This document shows, in pieces, positions 51,080 to 63,424 of a stretch of DNA of 64,000 nucleotides; positions within the stretch are counted from its first letter, which is position 1; each line of letters opens with the position of its first letter. Position numbers and translations under genes: made by a program. The notes beneath the pieces are model-generated. The model worked only from the letters and a program-made list of their open reading frames with translations, ran no database searches and was not told the origin of the DNA. The stretch lies in the NCBI GenBank assembly GCA_023897205.1, contig JAHWDD010000005.1, forward strand, positions 2,728,001 to 2,792,000, written 5' to 3'. This DNA comes from Exophiala sp. HKRS030. Lineage: Eukaryota > Ascomycota > Eurotiomycetes > Chaetothyriales > Herpotrichiellaceae.

Positions 51080-54000
51080 GGTGAATGATTCGCAATGATT
51101 GAAGCGGTGGGCGAGGGGTCGCTGTTGGGTAAGTACGGAACACGAGTACAAGGAAATGCGGCGAATGGAGTCGGAAAAAGGTCGACGATGATGGTCTGGA
51201 GAAAGGAGGAAAAAACCCAGGCCCATGGGTTACGGGGGTAGCAATGTTTTTGTACCCTTTCAGAAGCACCCCTACATACCTGTTGGGAGGGTCTTTTTTC
51301 TGGGGAACTCACTTTTGGAACTTGACCGGGATCAGCGGGGATGGGAAGGGAGCATTCGCTTCGTCGGTGGACTATTCGTATTGTCACAAGTATGTTCCCT
51401 GGCGAACAACGGGGTGGACCAAGGGAAAGACATGATGTGTGTGGATGGGCAGATGACACGGGATTCATGGGTTGTGATGATGATGGAGATGGGAGAAATC
51501 TGGGTGCCATCAACAGACAAGCGCTATGACGGAAGCAAGGATCTTTTTAGGATGTCACGGCCGATTCTGGATGGAGATTTGCTGATGCGATATGGATCGT
51601 GCATCGTTGCATGATGAATGGATGAAGGCGGCTCTTTAGCCTAATACTGCACACGTCCTGTGTGTCGAGGAGAAGAGAATTGGGTGGGTTGGGTGGAGTC
51701 TGCATTAGCACCCAGTTGGGTCCAAGGGCCGTTGCAACTTCGCACCAAGAGAGTCACTAGTAGTGCTGACCAGGATGATGCACGGTCGAGCGGAGGAAGC
51801 TTTTTTTCCTGTAGCATGCGCCACGAAGAATGAACCTCACACCACGGTGGTTTGATGAAGATACGAGGACCAAAAAAAAACAGCTCAGCAGAGGGAGGGA
51901 TGTTTTTGGCTTGCTCGGCGATACTGTGTAGGAAAGTTCACATGCGGAGTAGTGGCGAGGTGCCATGGTAGACATGGGAGGTAAAGCGCCAAAGAGAGAC
52001 AGTATGTGCAGCGACAGCCTCAGGAGGCTACCAGTATGAGTCCGGAGTACATTGTATTTGAGATTGATGATGCCCTTGTCAGTCGAAGCGAGAGTAGAAT
52101 GTAGGAATTTAGCCGGATGCATTACGAGTACATTACCTTATGATTGATGGTACTCCGTTCTACGAGTTATTAGGAGAAAGTACCTGGAAAAGAGGTACTT
52201 CGTCCACTCCGTTCTCCGTACTGAATACAGGTAAACGTCCGCTGACAAAGGATGATAAGTCTCATAAAACTACGGAGTATCCGTGCAGCTATCTACCTGC
52301 CGTACTCGTATTCCGTACTCTTGCCCAGGTAATGAAGATTAATTATTGATGAACGGACAGATGGAAACACCTTTTACAGGTACCGAGTCCGAGTACAGTA
52401 CTCGTGATGGTTGATGATCTGAAATCTGTCGATGGACTATCCATACTGTACCGAGAACGAGACTGATGAAGACTGGGGTCTCCAGACAACTCTCCACCGC
52501 CAGAGATCTTCACCACCATCATCTGCATGTTGATCTTTTTGGGTTACAAGAGTCCCTTATTGTAGACATGTCAAGTACTCCGAGTTGTCGGGTACTTTTC
52601 TAATTCGAATAATGACGAATGCCTAGGTCTCTGATTTTCTTCCCCATATCTCACTCAAGGTGTGTTGTTCTTCTGACCAAGCATATGGGTGGCTTGAGAG
52701 ACTTTTCCCCTACATCGCTTGGCTATCGTCAAGTCCTGGCATGACGCATCTAGAAACTCATTGGTGTCTTTTTTCCCTCAAACCTCGCTTACAAACTCTC
52801 CGTCCTCGCCTCCTCTTTCAATAATTCGAGCGTTTTCTGTTTTTGGTCGTTCGTCACCAAATGGCTTGGAATATTGGTGATCTAATAATGGTCTAATTGT
52901 TGATCAACAAATACGGATAAATGCCGGTATGTTATTCTTCAGAGAGCCTCGCTCATGTGTCAGATGTGTCACAGGTCATGAGATTCTTCAAGTGATACTC
53001 CACCCATTGACCCAACTACGAAGAGCTGTTACAATGTACTACTTACTGTACTGTACATACTCCAGGTATCTACCCTCCTATTATTGCCTGCTGTCTACCT
53101 TCTGTTCCTGACTCGGAATCCTGTCATCTCATTCGAAATCGTGTTCACAATTACCCAACCACTAACTGCTTGTTCTACATTCGGCGTCAAATGATATGTA
53201 TTGAATGCAATTCCGGCCAAAGAAAGAAGGATTCTGTCACGTACGCTTTTTGACTTCGGCTTGTGCTCCTTTCACATCTACTTCTTCCCCGTCTTTTGTG
53301 ACTATATTTTGTTGCGGGCAGTAGGGAATTACGAACATACATCTCAAGGTGTAACTAACCTGTCTCGCCCGAGACATCATAAGAACCACGTCCAAGCTCG
53401 CCCTTTTCAATGGTCTTGACTGAAGGCTTTTCAAATGGCCTTTTTCTCTGTCGATTGTAGTCAAACTGACCTAAAGAGCAACCTCATGATTCTTGTGCGC
53501 ACGCAGACAAGGAGGAAACACCACCTCGATGGTGAACACAGGGCTTGACTAGGTGCCTGATGCTGTCAAGGGACGTAAGGCTCGCCTGCAAAGCCTTTGA
53601 GCATCTTTTGACCCTGTAGAGCGCCCCGCGTTCTCGGACTAATCAGGATGCTGGTGAGTCTCACCGGTCAAGCCTCCCAGCCGAAGCGACCATCGAAATA
53701 TAGCTGGGCTCAACCTTGCTTTCAAAGTTGCCCGACTACGATATTATCATGTGCCTAATCAACGAGAGGTTTCCTGAGGATGTATTTACTCCTTCCGCAT
53801 ACAAATCTAGCATCATCGAGGAGTGACCCGGTGGAGTCTTAGCTACAAGAAGCTGAACAGCGGCCGACCTAGCCAGTGTCATTCACGCCCTCTTCACCCA
53901 GCCTGCATGTCGCTCGAGGATTCTCACGGTGGAACGCTTGACAGGGCGGGCGCCTTCGGCCTCAAATGATAGGCATCATGAAGCTGTCCAGGATCGGCGA

Positions 54001-54480
54001 TCCGGCGGACTCTTTTTCAATTCTCTCTTTCGATCAGTCACTTTGCTATATAAACTGGGCGCAACAATGGTCACTCTATCTCCTTTTCCCAATAGTGCCT
54101 TCACAGACGTTAATGCGAGAGGACGATTTTGGATAACAATCCATTCCAAAATCGAACCCTCCTTCCGTTGTCTTGGAGAAACTAACCCTTGATGGTTGGC
54201 TTTTATCAGCAAGACCTCTGTCAATCCTTGCTTCCCCTTTGGCCACTATGATGAGATGGGAACATAAGCCCGATGGTGGGATGGTTTGCCCGACGTGTGT
54301 GGTTGCCTCACTTTCCGACTACAAAGTCCAGCATAAAGAGGTATATAAGAGCCGGCGAAGAAACAATCTCCCCCTCCCCCCTCAGCTTCTGATTCCCGAC
54401 TTTGACTCGTGTTCCTGTCCAGCAAACCGATATTGACACTGCTCAAAAGGTTGATTCTTGCGACGAAGCTAGAACAGAAA
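51080..54480. other. Gene-poor intergenic region
   Basis: 3.4 kb with no supported gene apart from promoter elements of the flanking genes. The part 52140-52580 is dense in partial copies of the dispersed motif (52150, 52214, 52271 and others). A TATATAA-type element also occurs near 54047 but has no convincing gene after it. Confidence 0.4.
54342..54349 (+). promoter_or_regulatory. TATA box of the Cys-rich mini-gene
   Basis: TATATAAG, 139 bp before the ATG at 54481, followed by a C/T-rich presumed leader. Confidence 0.55.
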
Positions 54481-54719
54481 ATGACACGCGCGTCCTATTT
54501 TTGGAAGTGTGTAAGTTGACAAGGTTCATTTTCCCCCGAGTATTGTGATCTTTCAGATGTTTTGGAAAAGGGGACCTTGACTGCCATGGTTTTGTTTGGC
54601 GACTGATTTTGTAGTGCTATTGTGCCACGACAAACCGCAAATCCTATTCGACCTGCGCAGCCGGAGGATGCGGACACTCCAAGTGCGATACCTGCGAGGA
54701 ATTCAAGAGCAAGGGGTAG
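54481..54719 (+). CDS. 44-residue Cys-rich (zinc-ribbon-like) protein, two exons
   Basis: Exon 1 is 54481-54510 and exon 2 is 54615-54719; a 104-bp phase-0 intron with GTAAGT donor, CTGAT branch and TGTAG acceptor separates them. Spliced, the product begins MTRASYFWKCCYC and ends with CGHSKCDTC and a short charged tail. Seven Cys plus one His are arranged as CCxC, then C-x4-C-x-H-x2-C-x2-C, a layout fitting a single zinc-binding knuckle. Many ascomycetes carry short proteins with a W-x-CCxC start and CGHxxCxxC end; I recall this pattern but cannot check it. A TATA box sits 139 bp upstream. Function unknown. Main doubt: the real gene might have further exons, or this could be a chance frame. 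Confidence 0.6.
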
Positions 54720-55692
54720 GGGTCTTTCAGTCTGGAATTCCGCATGGCGGATTGCACCTCTGACCAGATGTTTCACTCGCACCGAGAGATATATTCCGTG
54801 TCGAATTTGGAGGTTGCCTCGGTGATACCATCGTCGATCAAAGGAGAGGACACTCTTTGACACAATGCGGGAGGAGGGACTAATGAGGACTCGAACGCGG
54901 ACCTGAGGCACGGGTGAAGTCTCTACTCTTTTTCCCGGAAATGGTATCGTGCAAGACTCGAGGATGCCTAAAGCACTACTGCTGGTTCACACATTCTTTG
55001 GCTGATGCATCCATGGATCGACCTGATGTACCTTTTCTAGGTATAGGAGATTTTTCCTTCTTTTCTGTGGCCTTTAGTAGCTACACTTGGGTTTCATGCC
55101 GCTACTATACCTATGATAACAACTTGTAGTCACGGTAAGAGATCACTTGTGAACGAGCTATCCCTGTGATTATGAGTCCACGGACTACACAGGTAAGTCG
55201 GTAGCTCCACACACTATTCTACTGACCTTCTAGAAGTCTTACGTATAAACATTAGTATGGCTACCATTCGTACCTTATTCTTCCTTCCGCGTCCTCGATC
55301 GTTTGACCCTCTCGAGTTAGAACCAATCAATCACAAGCGCCATCAAAGATCTACCAAGCGATAGACTTTTCACTTGTACAGTAGAAGGCGGCATACTCCG
55401 ACGTGACAACAACTTCAATCTTTGCATCACTCAAACACTTTCAAAAATTCCGAGGACCTTTCCCGTGACCGACAAAAGTCCTTTGATGTCTGATGGAGAG
55501 AGATGTCGAGCCTCGTCAAGCCAAGCCCGCAATCGTCCGGCTTTGCATTATTGACGACAACAACAATTGACATGCCACCTCCTTGCGTCAGAGAAGGGAA
55601 GGTGTATCTTGAACCGATATTGGTCAAGGAACGTTGTATGTCATTCCGCAAAATCCCATGATACGGAGTAAGTAAAAGAGATATGCGTACTC

Positions 55693-55703
55693 GTACGGAG
55701 TAC
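55693..55703 (+). repeat. Dispersed 11-mer GTACGGAGTAC, exact copy
   Basis: Exact copy in intergenic sequence, with a nine-base partial copy 31 bp upstream in the same orientation. Confidence 0.9.
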
Positions 55704-56700
55704 AAGCCACCGTATTCTTCCATTGGCTTCCACATTAATTCCCCTTCCTTTGGGCCGTCAAATCAAGGTCACATCAGACCACCTTCTTTTCGGCCTTCAG
55801 CCACACAACACGGAATGATTCCTCCAAGGGGCAGACAAATTCGGCACATGCCTCTCGGCTGTTGAATTCGGGTCTTGTGTTCTTTATTGAAGGGATCTGG
55901 TCTGGATCCCGCGAATCTACGAAACTAAATGGTGAGATTCGAGGAGAGAGAATGTTGCCCCCTTGCATTAAACCACAAAAGGTACGGTCCTGTATCGTAG
56001 CAGGTTAAACATCCCATGGGGCTCTGGCCCGAGTCTGTGGCCCTGGCTAGAACAAACGGCTCCCGCCCTCGGGCTCCTCGTCAACCTGCACATCGGAACG
56101 CCGGGAGTGGCGATGAATAGACGAAAGTGGTGAGGGGATGTCAAGTTGGCAAGACTACAGTTACTCGCTTTGAGGTCTCGAATGACGACCGTTCAAAAAC
56201 TAGCTTCCCCATTGAACCTCTCAGATGATGCACGTCTAGACTCCTCCTTTCAAAGAGACTTCGTTCGATGGTTGACCGACGATGCTTTCCGACAGCGTAG
56301 TCTGTCTCTCTCTTGCTGAATCAAACTAAACGGGAAAACATCGTGGTCGGACTTTGAGAGATATTGGACGGGATCGGTTAATACGCAGATGTCTGTCATA
56401 AAAATAGTCCTACATCTTCACTAAACAGTTCAGAAGAAGTAGGGTGGAGTAGACAAGGCCCTGCTAAAAGCCGAATTTCACTCTTCCACTTTGCGATTTG
56501 AGACTTTTGGAAGGTCCCCTGGATCCACGTCTTGATCATTGAGATGAAGGGTCAAGAAGCTTCCGAATGTGGTTTGTCACAAAAAAAAAGACAAGTTTTG
56601 TTATTTACCCCAAGGTGCCATTAGTTTTCTTGCGAGATGTGACAAACCTGTGTGGTGATTTCATTTTCCTCGGTCACGATGAACTCAGCACGTGTGATGA

Positions 56701-56723
56701 GTGTGTGTGTGTGTGTGTGTGTG
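56701..56723 (+). repeat. (GT)n microsatellite
   Basis: About eleven GT units followed by GA repeats, in intergenic sequence. Confidence 0.95.
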
Positions 56724-57796
56724 AGAGAGGAATTCTTGCATGAATTAATGCTGAGAGGACCTGGCCTTTGATAGAAATGACCAGATCGGCTCAGCATAAA
56801 AGCCACGAAGCATCTGAGAACTGGTAGATGGGTCGTAACAACGAATCAAGTGTGGAAGGAAAAGTGCAGGTTGACAAAAGTTCAAAAAATGAAAGGTTGA
56901 ACTTGCTGTGAGAGAAAAGTGCCAAGTTGAGACTTGTTCGTATCCGTATTAGCTCCTACTGGGAATTGCACCTTTCCTGATCCGTCAAAACCTCCATATA
57001 TCGAATCTCCAACTTTTGTTTCCTTCTTTTTTCTTTCTTTACACTTCGTGAAAAAACAGATTATGAACGCATTAATCAACCGCCTGGTCCTCTCTCACGG
57101 CGCCGCGCCAAATGGTGTTGCTCGTGGTTCAATAGGCTGGTAGGTCATATTGGCGATCTAGACCGACTTTTCATAGAGGCACTTTTTAAGGCTTTTCTTT
57201 CGTGTGGATGTGTTTGTCCCTTTTCGGGTGGCCATATCCATGGTGGATGGAAAGTCACCTGCGTGCCATACATGTTCTTTTTTCTTTTTCTTTTTCCTTT
57301 TCTATTTCTATAAATCAATATGTCATGAACGTACGGATATGAAATGAGAATGAAACAACTACTCGAATTGCCATTCAATATTGTTTCGATGTGGGTGTCG
57401 TCGAGTTTTGCAGAAATGCTTCAGTCTTTCTTCGTCCACCACCACCATATCAGATGCCACCACATTTCACATCTCACAAATAAATTCTGTATATTTGATA
57501 AATGTTGAAACACCTACTCCGTATACGTATTCGTTCTAAACTTGCTTCGGTGCCAGAAACATCCCATGTTCAAAAATATTTCAATCTTGGCGTCCATACA
57601 AAGACAATAACGAGTTGCAAAAAGGTAAATTTTGTCCAACATCTTTTTTATATTCGTACCGAGTACACCCCCAAGTCATACACAACAATTAACTCGCTAC
57701 AATTTCTCGACGTCGACATCGACTTGTTCCACGGAGGTCAACATCTCACACTGACTGATCCCTACAATAGAAAGAACAAAAGAGAAATTCGACACC

Positions 57797-58216
57797 ATGA
57801 AACTCCTGACGACAAACTTCCTCACCTGCGCCGTCAAGGCTTGCAAGTCCTCCCCGGCCAGTTTCCCATTACACTTCAAGGACGCGACCCTCGAACGTAC
57901 CGAGATCGACTACAACCCTCTGTTCGTGCGCAACATTTTGCCTCGAGTGAACTGGGAAGCCCTCACCGCGACGGCGACCGAATTGGGCCTACAGTCTCTC
58001 CTACCCGCCACGAATCCCGTCGAGACCGCCGACTCGCCGCAAACCACGACCGACGAAAAGGAGGACGCCGTGGACGACACGGTACTCAAAAACCTGCACA
58101 GTCTCCTCCTCGAGACGGGCGTGGTCGAAGGGAAACTGGTGTGCGCAAACTGCGGCTTCGAATACCCCATCAAAGAAGGCGTGGGCAATTTCTTGTTGCC
58201 GGCACATTTGGTGTGA
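57797..58216 (+). CDS. TRM112: Trm112, zinc-binding activator of methyltransferases
   Basis: Small partner that stabilises and activates several SAM-dependent methyltransferases (tRNA, rRNA and release-factor modifying enzymes such as Trm9, Trm11, Bud23 and Mtq2). Single exon, 139 residues. The N-terminal MKLLTTNFLTC and the C-terminal CANCGFEYPIKEGVGNFLLP are the family hallmarks; zinc ligands are the N-terminal Cys pair (CAVKAC) and the C-terminal CANC. The middle helical part, with NPLFVRNILPRVNWEAL, is typical. A Thr/Glu/Asp-rich insertion lies at about 72-92. Intact and of normal length. Confidence 0.96.
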   Translation: MKLLTTNFLTCAVKACKSSPASFPLHFKDATLERTEIDYNPLFVRNILPRVNWEALTATATELGLQSLLPATNPVETADSPQTTTDEKEDAVDDTVLKNLHSLLLETGVVEGKLVCANCGFEYPIKEGVGNFLLPAHLV

Positions 58217-59527
58217 AGGGGACTTGGAAAAGGACCAAAGGAAAAAAGATACGTTCACAGGAGACACTCAAGATTGTGGCATCAATCGAACCCCCCCGGG
58301 AAGAAGTGAGGAAAATGGGGGGGGGGGAGGGGGGAAAACAGAAGAGAACCCTTATAAACGTCGTAAAGCAACGCGGCGCAAAGGTTTCCACCCCTGGGGG
58401 TACTCTCTGCCCCGTGCGACAGCGACACTGGGTGTTGTTGAGAATGATGCACACACACGCGCGCTGAGGTACGACAAGGTTGCTGTTTGCTGTCTAGCAC
58501 GGTACAGAAAAAGGCGGGTATCACGCTAGGGCTCGATCCACGAACCCAACAGTCAAGAACCCATGTCCGAAACATCCCTACGACAGAGAGGAAGGCGCTG
58601 CCATCACAAGCCATGAAGATTGTTGCCCAAAGCAACAGAGAACCAAAATCCTCCCTCTAGACATCAAATGCAGACCGACGCCTGGGCGGTCATGTATGAC
58701 GGTCAAGAAGCCGGATGGATTTCAAATCCGGCGGTAACGATGGTTACAGATCACGGCATGGCGGTGGGGCGACATTGCACTCCACGGCACAGGATTGATG
58801 TTGTTACGTCGGGCGGAGAGAAGGAAAGGAGAAACGGGAACCCAATCGACAAGAAAAGAGAATTCTTGATCCGTCAAGACGAGACATGCAGTTCAAGCCC
58901 AAGCAAGAGAAATCTCTTTTTGGAGGGGGAGAAAAACAAATGAAAAAGTCCATCCCACCTGCACAAGGCAGGACATTAACACTATGTACACACAACCTTC
59001 CCTCTCTCCCAAAGACAGGCAAGGTCAAAAACCAGCCCACACTGCCCGCAGGAGATGGAGGTCCCTTATACAAGTAGAGAGAGTTACATAAACAAAAAGA
59101 CTCGCAAATCATTCGGGGCATGGCTTTCGTTTTCACCCGTTCGCCTGATCGTACGATAACAACCTCCCATTTCCACGGCCAAAACCTCTTTTCCTCGCGC
59201 CTCTCGAGAGAGAAACAAGGCTTGGTCGACGGAAAAATAAGAAACTCACCCTCCGAGGCAGAAAATGTCGCCACGTCCTTTGATGCCACTCGATCCAATA
59301 ATGCAAGATGTTCACACCTGTGAACCCATGACGGTGCTTTTTGCTCCTCCCCCGGCCACCCGGATTTCAGAGATTGCCCGCCGCTCATGCACAAAGGAGA
59401 GACTTGGAAACGCCAAACCGAGATGCCCACCCTACGTCCTCTGTATTGTCACATACACTTGCAAAATGAAGAGATATGCTGCCAACGCCGATTTCTTTGA
59501 AAATGCGTAACGTTTGCAAAAGGTTAA
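58217..59527. other. Convergent intergenic region
   Basis: 1.3 kb between the stops of TRM112 and SET1. A G-rich tract occurs at about 58318-58334. No gene is supported; open frames on both strands overlap and show no domain. Confidence 0.5.
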
Positions 59528-62500
59528 TCAGTTGAGGAAACCCTTGCAAACCGCCGAGCCACATAGACAGGGTATACGATCGTCATTGTTGATTTCGCGC
59601 TCGAATTTGTAGTCGTAAGTCAACTCTTCGTCTACCCAGAGGTTAGCATGTGACTTTTATCCTCAGATGAAACAGGAAAACTCACCTTTCTCGATGTCCC
59701 TGAGAGCATAAATGACAATTCGCTTGGTGCCGCCTACCCGAATGATCTTGGCCGTGCAATTGGGGTTACAGCTGTGGTTGATGAAGCGAGCAATTCCTCC
59801 CTTCTTGGTGGCGTCCACAACGGTGCCTTCGTCAATACGGAAGAGGTAACTACTGCCAATTCCACTTTCTGTGTATTTGATTTCGCGTAGATCGGCAATT
59901 TCCTGTCTGATCTTCTCTCCGACGTATTCGATGATCATTTCGCTGGCTTGAATCCGCTCCAGGGAATATAGACCCCAGTTGTGGATTGCAGATCTGGCAA
60001 ACTTGACTGGCTTCTTGCGTTTTTGGAGTTGATTGAAACGCAATACATCAGCATCATCACCCATCGCCTGTAGCAGTTCTCTCTGTCGGTCCAAGTCTTT
60101 GACGGTGCGTCTGTCGTCTGCTCGTTTACCACGAGAGGATGCCTTGGGCAACTCCACGACAGTTTTGACAGCAGCAGAAGGGTCTTTCTTGGCTTCGGCC
60201 TCACGTCTTTCCCGTGCTTTTTGTACCTTGATACGATGAGGCAAGTATTTCGACTTCTCGGACTCGAGAATCTTCTTGATGGGCTCGGTTCTCGCGGAAC
60301 CTGATGAGTTGGGCACATAGTACCCATCGATGGGTGGCTGCGTACGCAAAGCTCCAGGTTGCATCCCTGGTTGCAGATTTCGGATTTGCTCTTGCTTCCA
60401 TGCCCAAGCCATAGGATCTCCAATGTTCATTGCCAACTTGGATTTCAGTGCTGAGGCGAGATGTTCCAAGTCCTCAGCGTCGAAAAGACTGGCCTGCCAT
60501 CCGCGGAGATCTGGAAGAATGTCTTCATCATCGTCGACAGTAGGTAATGGCTCCTCCGCAGACACCCCCCATTCAACTTCAGGTCGCCATTCTGCTGCTT
60601 CAGCGAGAGCTTCTTCCTCTTCAGCGTATTCCAGAACATTGTCCACAACTTCGGCCGCTTCAGCTTCAGCTTGTGCTTGTCGGAGAGCTTCTTGTTCTTC
60701 GAGAATCTGTTTCTTTGTCTTCTTCTTGGGCTTCGGCTTCTTAACGACGGGCTTTGGTACGTCCGACTCGACTTCTGGAGTACCCTCAACAGGAGTCTCT
60801 GCATCCTGCATCTTGACATCGTCGGAATCGCCGCGCTCCAGATCAGCTCTGTCAACGCCGAAAAGCTCGTCATCGGCCTTTTGACGCTTTCGAGCTTCAA
60901 GTTCCTTGACTAACCTCTTGCGCTTTCTCGAAGAGGGAGACATCTCGTAGATGCTCCTTTCAAGCTTGGAAATGATGAGATCCTCTGCAGTTGTTTTGTT
61001 CTCAACTTCTTCCTTGACCACACTATCTCCCATCTCGGACTCCTCCCGTGCGTGAAGTCGGCGTTTGGCTATCTTGCGTAACAGCTCATCTTCATCGTCA
61101 GACATTGATGTCATGCTCATGCGACTGGCAGGGCGGCTCTCCAGATCCTCAGTGTCCCTGGTAATGGAGGTTCTTTGCTCGTCGTCTGAATCCTCATCAT
61201 CGTGAAACTGGGCCAGCTGGTGGAATAAAGATCGGACATTGTGTCTAGCCTGAGGGACCTTTCTTCTCTCGTCGCGAAACCCGACCATTCCTCGCTCTGT
61301 GCCTGGCTTCTTACCAATCTTGGGAAGGGACAAGATATTGAGATTCTTCCCGCTCAGCGGCCGTCGATTCATCATACCCATACCTGATCGTGAATCTGGT
61401 GTCCTTGATCCCTCATCAGTAAGCATAGATCTCCTCGGCCCTTCAGGATCGTCTATACCAAGAGCTCGCCGCCGCTCTGAGTGCCTCTCTGGGTCAAGAT
61501 ACTCGTACAGAGTTGGAGCAGCTATTCTGGATTTAACATCCTCCAGAAGCTTATCCCGGAGTTCTTGAATAACCAATTGAACGACGGCCCGCGAGGGATC
61601 CAAGTCCCTAGCTCGCTGCCGCTTCTCTTCTTCGAGGTCCAGATCATGTTCCTTTCGCAATCGGTATGCTTGCTTGGAATACACAAAATCAACTGGCCCT
61701 GTAGGAGTTGGTAGAGGTTGCTCGCTAGAGCCGAGGGCTTTGGGGTTGCCATTAAGATGTAGCTCCAAGTTCATCACATAAGTGAACAATGGCTGCATAT
61801 GACACCCGTGGAAGACTTTCTTCGCTTCCATCTGTCCGTTTCGTGATTGTTCGAATGTGACGAAGTATCCCGTCTCGTCACAACGGACATCGCGCCAATC
61901 GTACATTCTTAATCGCTTCTTCAGGTGAGGAATTGTGGTGGGCATGACGGGCACGTAGCAGTGCGCGATGAAGATGTAGGGTATCTTCAAAGTCTCGGCA
62001 ATCGGCGTGTTCTCAACAAGTGATGCTCCCCCCGTGGGTTTGGCTAGAACCGGTGGAGTCGGCTTGGGGGCAGTCGGAAATGGGGAGTGTACCACGGGAG
62101 GCGCATGGAAAGTTGGCTGAGGTCGAAGAGTAGGCTTTCCTGACGGGCCTTTTGGAGCAGTTGGAGGTGGTCCAGTCGACTTTGCGAAGCCTGCTATCGG
62201 TGTGGTAACCGTAGGGGTCGAAGGAGACGGCGAGGGCTGGGCCCGCGCCTGGTTTGTGAAGCCACTCTCTTTTCGGTGCAGGGCGATCGCTTTCTCGACC
62301 AGCTTCTCCGTTACAGAGCCATCTCGATCAATGGCTATGTGCACTGTCTTCAGGCCTATTCTCTGTCCGCGTTTCCCTTCCAAATATGCTGTTTTTGCGG
62401 CAAGGACAGCGGATATCGGCCCTCCACCTTGGAACGAAGCGCAGTCTTGATACTCGATACTGCATATGCCCAAAAATCGTCCTGTCACTGGGTCTGTTCT

Positions 62501-63424
62501 GTTATCCATATCGCCAATCTCTCCGAAACTCGAGAACAAAGCGCTGATTTGGGAGAGAGGCGTCATCGGATCAAAACCCGTAACCACCACTGTGGTGGCC
62601 GGAGGAGGGGCTACTGCGGTGACATTGTCGGGCGTCCATGATCTAAGGTTGTATGGTGCGGGTCGAAATTTTGATTTTCCCTTTCCTATAGCGCCTTTCG
62701 TGTAGTTAGGTATTGCCAGACGTGGATCAGGTGGCTGAAAATTGTCATCGGCTTTTCCCCCAAACTCTTCAAACTGCGCTTTCATTTTTCGCTTGTCTTT
62801 GGAGCTTAGATTCCTATCTAATTCGGGGTCGTAGGTGCATTTCGTTCCTTTCGAATGAAGAGTCGTGTCTCGCGCCGTCCTCCGGTGGGCGGGAGGGGTA
62901 TGAAGGGGTGTCATCGAGCCCGGATGTAGAGAGGACGTAGCAATATGTCCATTTGCGCTCAAGTGTGAGTTGTTTTCAATCATGGGGCTCATCGACTTGC
63001 CGTTTGGAGGAGAATCTGAGTTTGTGAGAGGGGTGAGGGTCGTGAATTGGATGTGGTTTGTGCCAGACATAGTTGCGGCGGCGGTAAGAGGAGCGCTGAA
63101 AACCGAAGAAGCGGTACTCGACGAGCTCGCAGAACCGACACCATTGAGAAGATCGCCCTGAAACTGGCCTGCTTCCTCCTGCGTAAGAGTGTTGCTGGCA
63201 AGTTTGGCTAAGGTGTCCTGCTTCGCGACTGAATGTGATGTTTGACCTGGAGAGATCAAAGAAGCCTGAACAGGGGCGAAATCTGTCTGCGCATCTTTCG
63301 TAGAGTCGTCGCGATCGGTGTGCTGGGTTTTGTCGGGCTCTGGCACCTTTGAAGATTTTCGTTGTATGACGCTCGGGGCGGTTGGGAAAAACTCAGCGAA
63401 TTTGTTGCCCGGCGGGCGCGACAT
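59528..63424 (-). CDS. SET1: Histone H3K4 methyltransferase Set1 (COMPASS catalytic subunit)
   Basis: Methylates lysine 4 of histone H3 within COMPASS at active genes. Exons 63424-59686 and 59631-59528, intron 59685-59632 (54 bp, branch CTAAC); 1280 residues. An upstream TTG extension of four codons lacks an ATG. Domains: disordered N-terminus with Ser/Thr/Pro; an RRM ([23 protein letters not shown], about 275-360); the Set1 RNA-binding domain ([22 protein letters not shown]); an acidic/Lys-rich N-SET region with [12 protein letters not shown]; then SET (about 1135-1260) with [35 protein letters not shown] and [12 protein letters not shown]. Exon 2 supplies [12 protein letters not shown] and post-[16 protein letters not shown]. 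All catalytic motifs are present. The intron is essential: reading through it stops before post-SET. Confidence 0.96.

Larger units (their letters stand above)
54720..57796. other. Gene-poor intergenic region
   Basis: 3.1 kb without a supported gene. It holds an exact dispersed 11-mer at 55693-55703, partial copies at 55662 and 57515, and a (GT)n repeat at 56701-56723. Confidence 0.4.

Noticed and set aside
54044..54192. TATATAAA-type box followed closely by an ATG frame of about 42 codons
   Set aside because: The ATG is only about 20 bp from the box, with no conserved pattern in the product and no intron.
57502..58467. 321-codon open frame overlapping TRM112 in another frame
   Set aside because: TRM112 in the alternative frame matches its family over its whole length; this frame is chance.
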